DNA from: Flavobacteriaceae bacterium UBA2765
GTDB lineage: Bacteria; Bacteroidota; Bacteroidia; Flavobacteriales; Flavobacteriaceae
Length of the DNA stretch: 8,343 nucleotides
Assembly (NCBI GenBank): GCA_002352665.1
Contig: DEIV01000067.1
Location: forward strand, 1-8,343
Direction of reading: 5' to 3'
Below are positions 6,944 to 8,343 of the stretch, piece after piece; position 1 is the stretch's first letter; each line of letters starts with the position of its first letter. The notes under the pieces are model-generated. The model had not been told where the DNA came from. It ran no database searches and saw only the letters and a program-made list of their open reading frames with translations. Position numbers and translations under genes: made by a program.

Positions 6944-6982
6944 ACTCTGTTGGGATCACGAGTTGAAAACGCGTAATCCTTT

Positions 6983-7064
6983 AAAGCGAAGCTTGCTTCA
7001 GCTTTTTCCTGAAAACGAAAAACAAAACATCAAAGATATTTTGGTTTCTATGTTTGTATTAGAT
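6983..7064. repeat. Direct repeat, copy 2 (82 bp)
   Basis: Second copy, 121 bp after the first, differing at five positions. One change (GATGTTT to GATATTT) destroys the small hairpin of copy 1. The CGAAG-CTTG-CTTC core is retained, but flanking changes reduce its outer stem to about 5 bp (AAAGC/GCTTT). The 39 bp between the copies (6944-6982) are not repeated. Confidence 0.88.
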
Positions 7065-7086
7065 TAGACATAGAATCAAAATATCT
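7034..7086. repeat. Inverted repeat at the end of direct repeat copy 2
   Basis: The arm 7034-7053 (AGATATTTTG then GTTTCTATGT) is complementary to 7068-7086, apart from a GT/A irregularity, around a 14-nt loop. This gives 10 + 8 paired bases. The left arm belongs to copy 2 and the right arm to unique sequence, so copy 1 cannot form it. No T-run follows. Confidence 0.7.
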
Positions 7087-7182
7087 ACCCACCAGTTTGG
7101 TCAATACTGTAATTATCAATTAAGCCAAATACCATACAATCGGAAGTTAATATAATAGATTAAAACTTATGTAAAATGTAGT

Positions 7183-7206
7183 AATCAATTGAATGTTCAA
7201 CTGATT
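7183..7206. promoter_or_regulatory. 24-bp imperfect palindrome, possible operator
   Basis: AATCA-A-TTGAA-TG-TTCAA-C-TGATT has dyad symmetry over 20 of 22 arm positions. Such a site could bind a dimeric regulator, but it lies about 490 bp before the nearest convincing gene start (7699) and 60 bp before the small ORF at 7267. It does not match the E. coli Fnr consensus spacing. A small hairpin is the alternative. Confidence 0.3.
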
Positions 7207-7266
7207 CTTGTATCAATGTTATTGAAGACTAGATTATACTAAACTAATTTCTTTCGCACTTATTTA

Positions 7267-7407
7267 ATGTTTGAAAGTATCCAATGTGATAGCTCGTTAA
7301 ATGGATTCATAAATTATTTGAAATTTAAAACAGCTGGAAGTGGATCTAAATGCAATATTGAATTGTCAATTAATTATGGAAGTGATGATAATTTAATTGG
7401 ATTTTAA
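7267..7407 (+). CDS. Possible small ORF, 46 residues, unknown
   Basis: ATG 7267 to TAA 7405-7407. The product begins MFESIQCDSSLNGFINY and ends GSDDNLIGF. It is polar, without a signal peptide, membrane segment or motif that I recognise. It is the longest plausible frame in a 600-bp gap, and its codons are not unlike the neighbouring genes. A 46-codon frame in AT-rich DNA can still arise by chance, and no promoter was identified. It could also be a fragment of a decayed gene. Confidence 0.2.
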   Translation: MFESIQCDSSLNGFINYLKFKTAGSGSKCNIELSINYGSDDNLIGF

Positions 7408-7415
7408 TAATTTCT

Positions 7416-7539
7416 TTCAACGATAAATTTACTTTTAAGGTTTACTAAAGATTATAAACGAGGTTTTATTTTTCAAATGAGAATGAACATAGTTCAGTAG
7501 TAATAAAAAAGTATTATTGGGTTTATCTTTATCGTTGAA
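7416..7539. repeat. 12-bp inverted repeat flanking 100 bp
   Basis: TTCAACGATAAA at 7416-7427 is exactly complementary to TTTATCGTTGAA at 7528-7539. The enclosed 100 bp have no ORF of note. No target-site duplication is evident at the outer edges. It may be the ends of a tiny or decayed element, or coincidence in AT-rich DNA. Confidence 0.35.
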
Positions 7540-7698
7540 TAATAATTTACCAATATTAAACTCTGATTTATATCACGTTGTATATAAGTATATTAGCAAT
7601 TTATGTTATTTGATAATTCGATAGAAGAAACGTAATTAAAGTAATTTTTTTTAAGTAACTTATATATTATAAATTCAAGATTAAAAATAATAAATATT

Positions 7699-7959
7699 AT
7701 GAATCTATTAAAAGACAATATAATTCCTGGAAATTACGGTAAGGTTTTTGGAACTAATGCCGTTAAAGAAGGGGATTTGTTAAAAATTAGAAATGCATTA
7801 TATAATATGTCAGGAATAAAAGATGTTGATATTAATATGGAAATATTCCCAAAAGAGTTTACCATATATACATCTAAATTGGTTAAAATTGAGGATGTTG
7901 AAAATGAAGTGCAACGTCTTGGATTTCATATAATTCCGAAGGGACAATTTGAATTATAA
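7699..7959 (+). CDS. Small HMA-like (ferredoxin-fold) protein lacking the CxxC motif
   Basis: 86 residues with a beta-alpha-beta-beta-alpha-beta layout typical of heavy-metal-associated domains: KVFGTN (15-20), helix about 24-37, IKDVDI (40-45), EFTIYTS (53-59), helix about 63-74, FHIIPKG (76-82). In metal-carrying members the MxCxxC motif sits in the loop after the first strand. Here that loop reads GTNAVKE, and the whole protein has no cysteine. It probably does not carry copper by the usual chemistry and may act as a protein-interaction or sensor module; this is inference. There is no signal peptide, so it is cytoplasmic. It lies 40 bp upstream of a Crp/Fnr-family regulator on the same strand and is likely co-transcribed with it. 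I recall proteins of this type being annotated as HMA-domain proteins in flavobacteria. The fold call is moderate and the function unknown. Confidence 0.75.
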   Translation: MNLLKDNIIPGNYGKVFGTNAVKEGDLLKIRNALYNMSGIKDVDINMEIFPKEFTIYTSKLVKIEDVENEVQRLGFHIIPKGQFEL

Positions 7960-7999
7960 AATACCTTGAATATTAGATAAATTTATTGAACCATATTAA

Positions 8000-8343
8000 A
8001 TGAAAGAGGGTACAACTAATTTTAATTACTATTATGATTTTATAAAAAATTCTTTACATTTTTCTGAATTAAATGACGAGGTGATAAAAGAGATGTTAGA
8101 CGTCTTTTATGTTGAGACTTGGAAAAAGGGTAATTTCCCATTTAATGATCAAAAAACAAAAAATAAATTCTATCTTATTATAAGTGGAAGAGTGAAAGTT
8201 TTTCAAATCAATAGTGAAAATGGTAAAGAATATATTATTGAAATATTAGATTCTGGTAGCCTATTTGATATTATTTGTTTATTAGATGGTCAAGAACATC
8301 ATGTTTTTACAGAGGCATTAGATGATGTAGAAGCACTTGTTGC
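8000..8343 (+). CDS. Crp/Fnr-family transcriptional regulator (partial, runs off the right edge)
   Basis: 114 codons from ATG 8000-8002, open to the edge. Residues about 15-114 fit the cyclic-nucleotide-binding-like sensor domain of the Crp/Fnr family: the FYLIISGRVKVFQI strand pair (57-70), KEYIIEILDSGSLFDIICLL (76-95) and TEALDDVEALV (104-114). Where cAMP-binding members have the FGE...R phosphate-binding cassette, this protein reads GSLFDIICLLDGQEHH with no GE and no Arg, so cAMP binding is unlikely. The only cysteine in the visible part is C93, so there is no sign of an Fnr-type iron-sulfur cluster so far. The DNA-binding helix-turn-helix would be beyond the window. Probably in one operon with the HMA-like gene, whose product may tune or be controlled by it (inference). 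Confidence 0.88.
   Translation, partial: MKEGTTNFNYYYDFIKNSLHFSELNDEVIKEMLDVFYVETWKKGNFPFNDQKTKNKFYLIISGRVKVFQINSENGKEYIIEILDSGSLFDIICLLDGQEHHVFTEALDDVEALV

Larger units (their letters stand above)
7087..7698. other. About 610 bp without a convincing gene
   Basis: Very AT-rich, with frequent stops in most frames. It holds a 24-bp imperfect palindrome at 7183-7206, a 46-codon ORF at 7267-7407, and a 12-bp inverted repeat with arms at 7416-7427 and 7528-7539. I see no RNA gene, no insertion sequence and no clear TAnnTTTG element before the gene at 7699. It could be a decayed gene region, a long regulatory region for the downstream pair, or a site of past insertion. Confidence 0.5.

Noticed and set aside
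6699..7067. 122-codon plus-strand open frame
   Set aside because: It reads straight through tRNA-Ser, its terminator and both direct repeats, so its openness reflects repeat composition rather than coding.
6851..7086. CRISPR array
   Set aside because: Only two 82-bp copies, far longer than CRISPR repeats, with one 39-bp spacer and no cas genes in the window.
7608..7624. Fnr-box-like TTGATAATTCGAT upstream of the HMA-like gene
   Set aside because: The right half does not give ATCAA at the required spacing, so the symmetry fails.

Overview
The window is AT-rich DNA with the hallmarks of a flavobacterium (phylum Bacteroidota). It has a type IX secretion (T9SS) C-terminal sorting domain and -7 promoter elements of the TAnnTTTG type. 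Recognisable Shine-Dalgarno sequences are scarce, and the housekeeping proteins are of flavobacterial type. The species cannot be named from the sequence alone.

Layout, left to right. Positions 1-394 (minus) hold the N-terminal 131 residues of a cytoplasmic cyclophilin, which has its own promoter. Positions 513-2985 (minus) hold a two-gene unit of exported proteins: a 540-residue secreted protein of unknown function, then a 275-residue protein with a MAM-like/cleaved-adhesin domain and a T9SS sorting domain. An intrinsic terminator closes this unit. Positions 3167-5369 (minus) hold aroC (chorismate synthase) followed by a PA0069-type radical SAM protein that lacks an ATG start. Diverging from aroC at 5469 (plus) is an acylphosphatase gene. 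It appears to be cut short by an in-frame stop 13 codons before its expected end. A TauE/SafE-type membrane permease (5809-6561, minus) converges on it.

A tRNA-Ser(UGA) gene follows at 6729-6813 (plus), with a good -7 element upstream and a strong terminator downstream. Beyond it lies a structured non-coding tract, 6851-7086. It contains a 45-bp near-perfect inverted repeat and two 82-bp direct repeats 121 bp apart, the second ending in another hairpin. About 600 bp without a convincing gene (7087-7698) contain one small ORF and a few dyad symmetries. The right end holds a small ferredoxin-fold, HMA-like protein without the metal-binding cysteines. It is followed 40 bp later by the start of a Crp/Fnr-family regulator that runs off the window.

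Most of the window is core metabolism and housekeeping. I see no clear new defence or mobile system. The items most worth checking are the acylphosphatase nonsense codon, the repeat and hairpin tract behind the tRNA, the unusual architecture of the 540-residue secreted protein, and the cysteine-less HMA-like/Crp pair.
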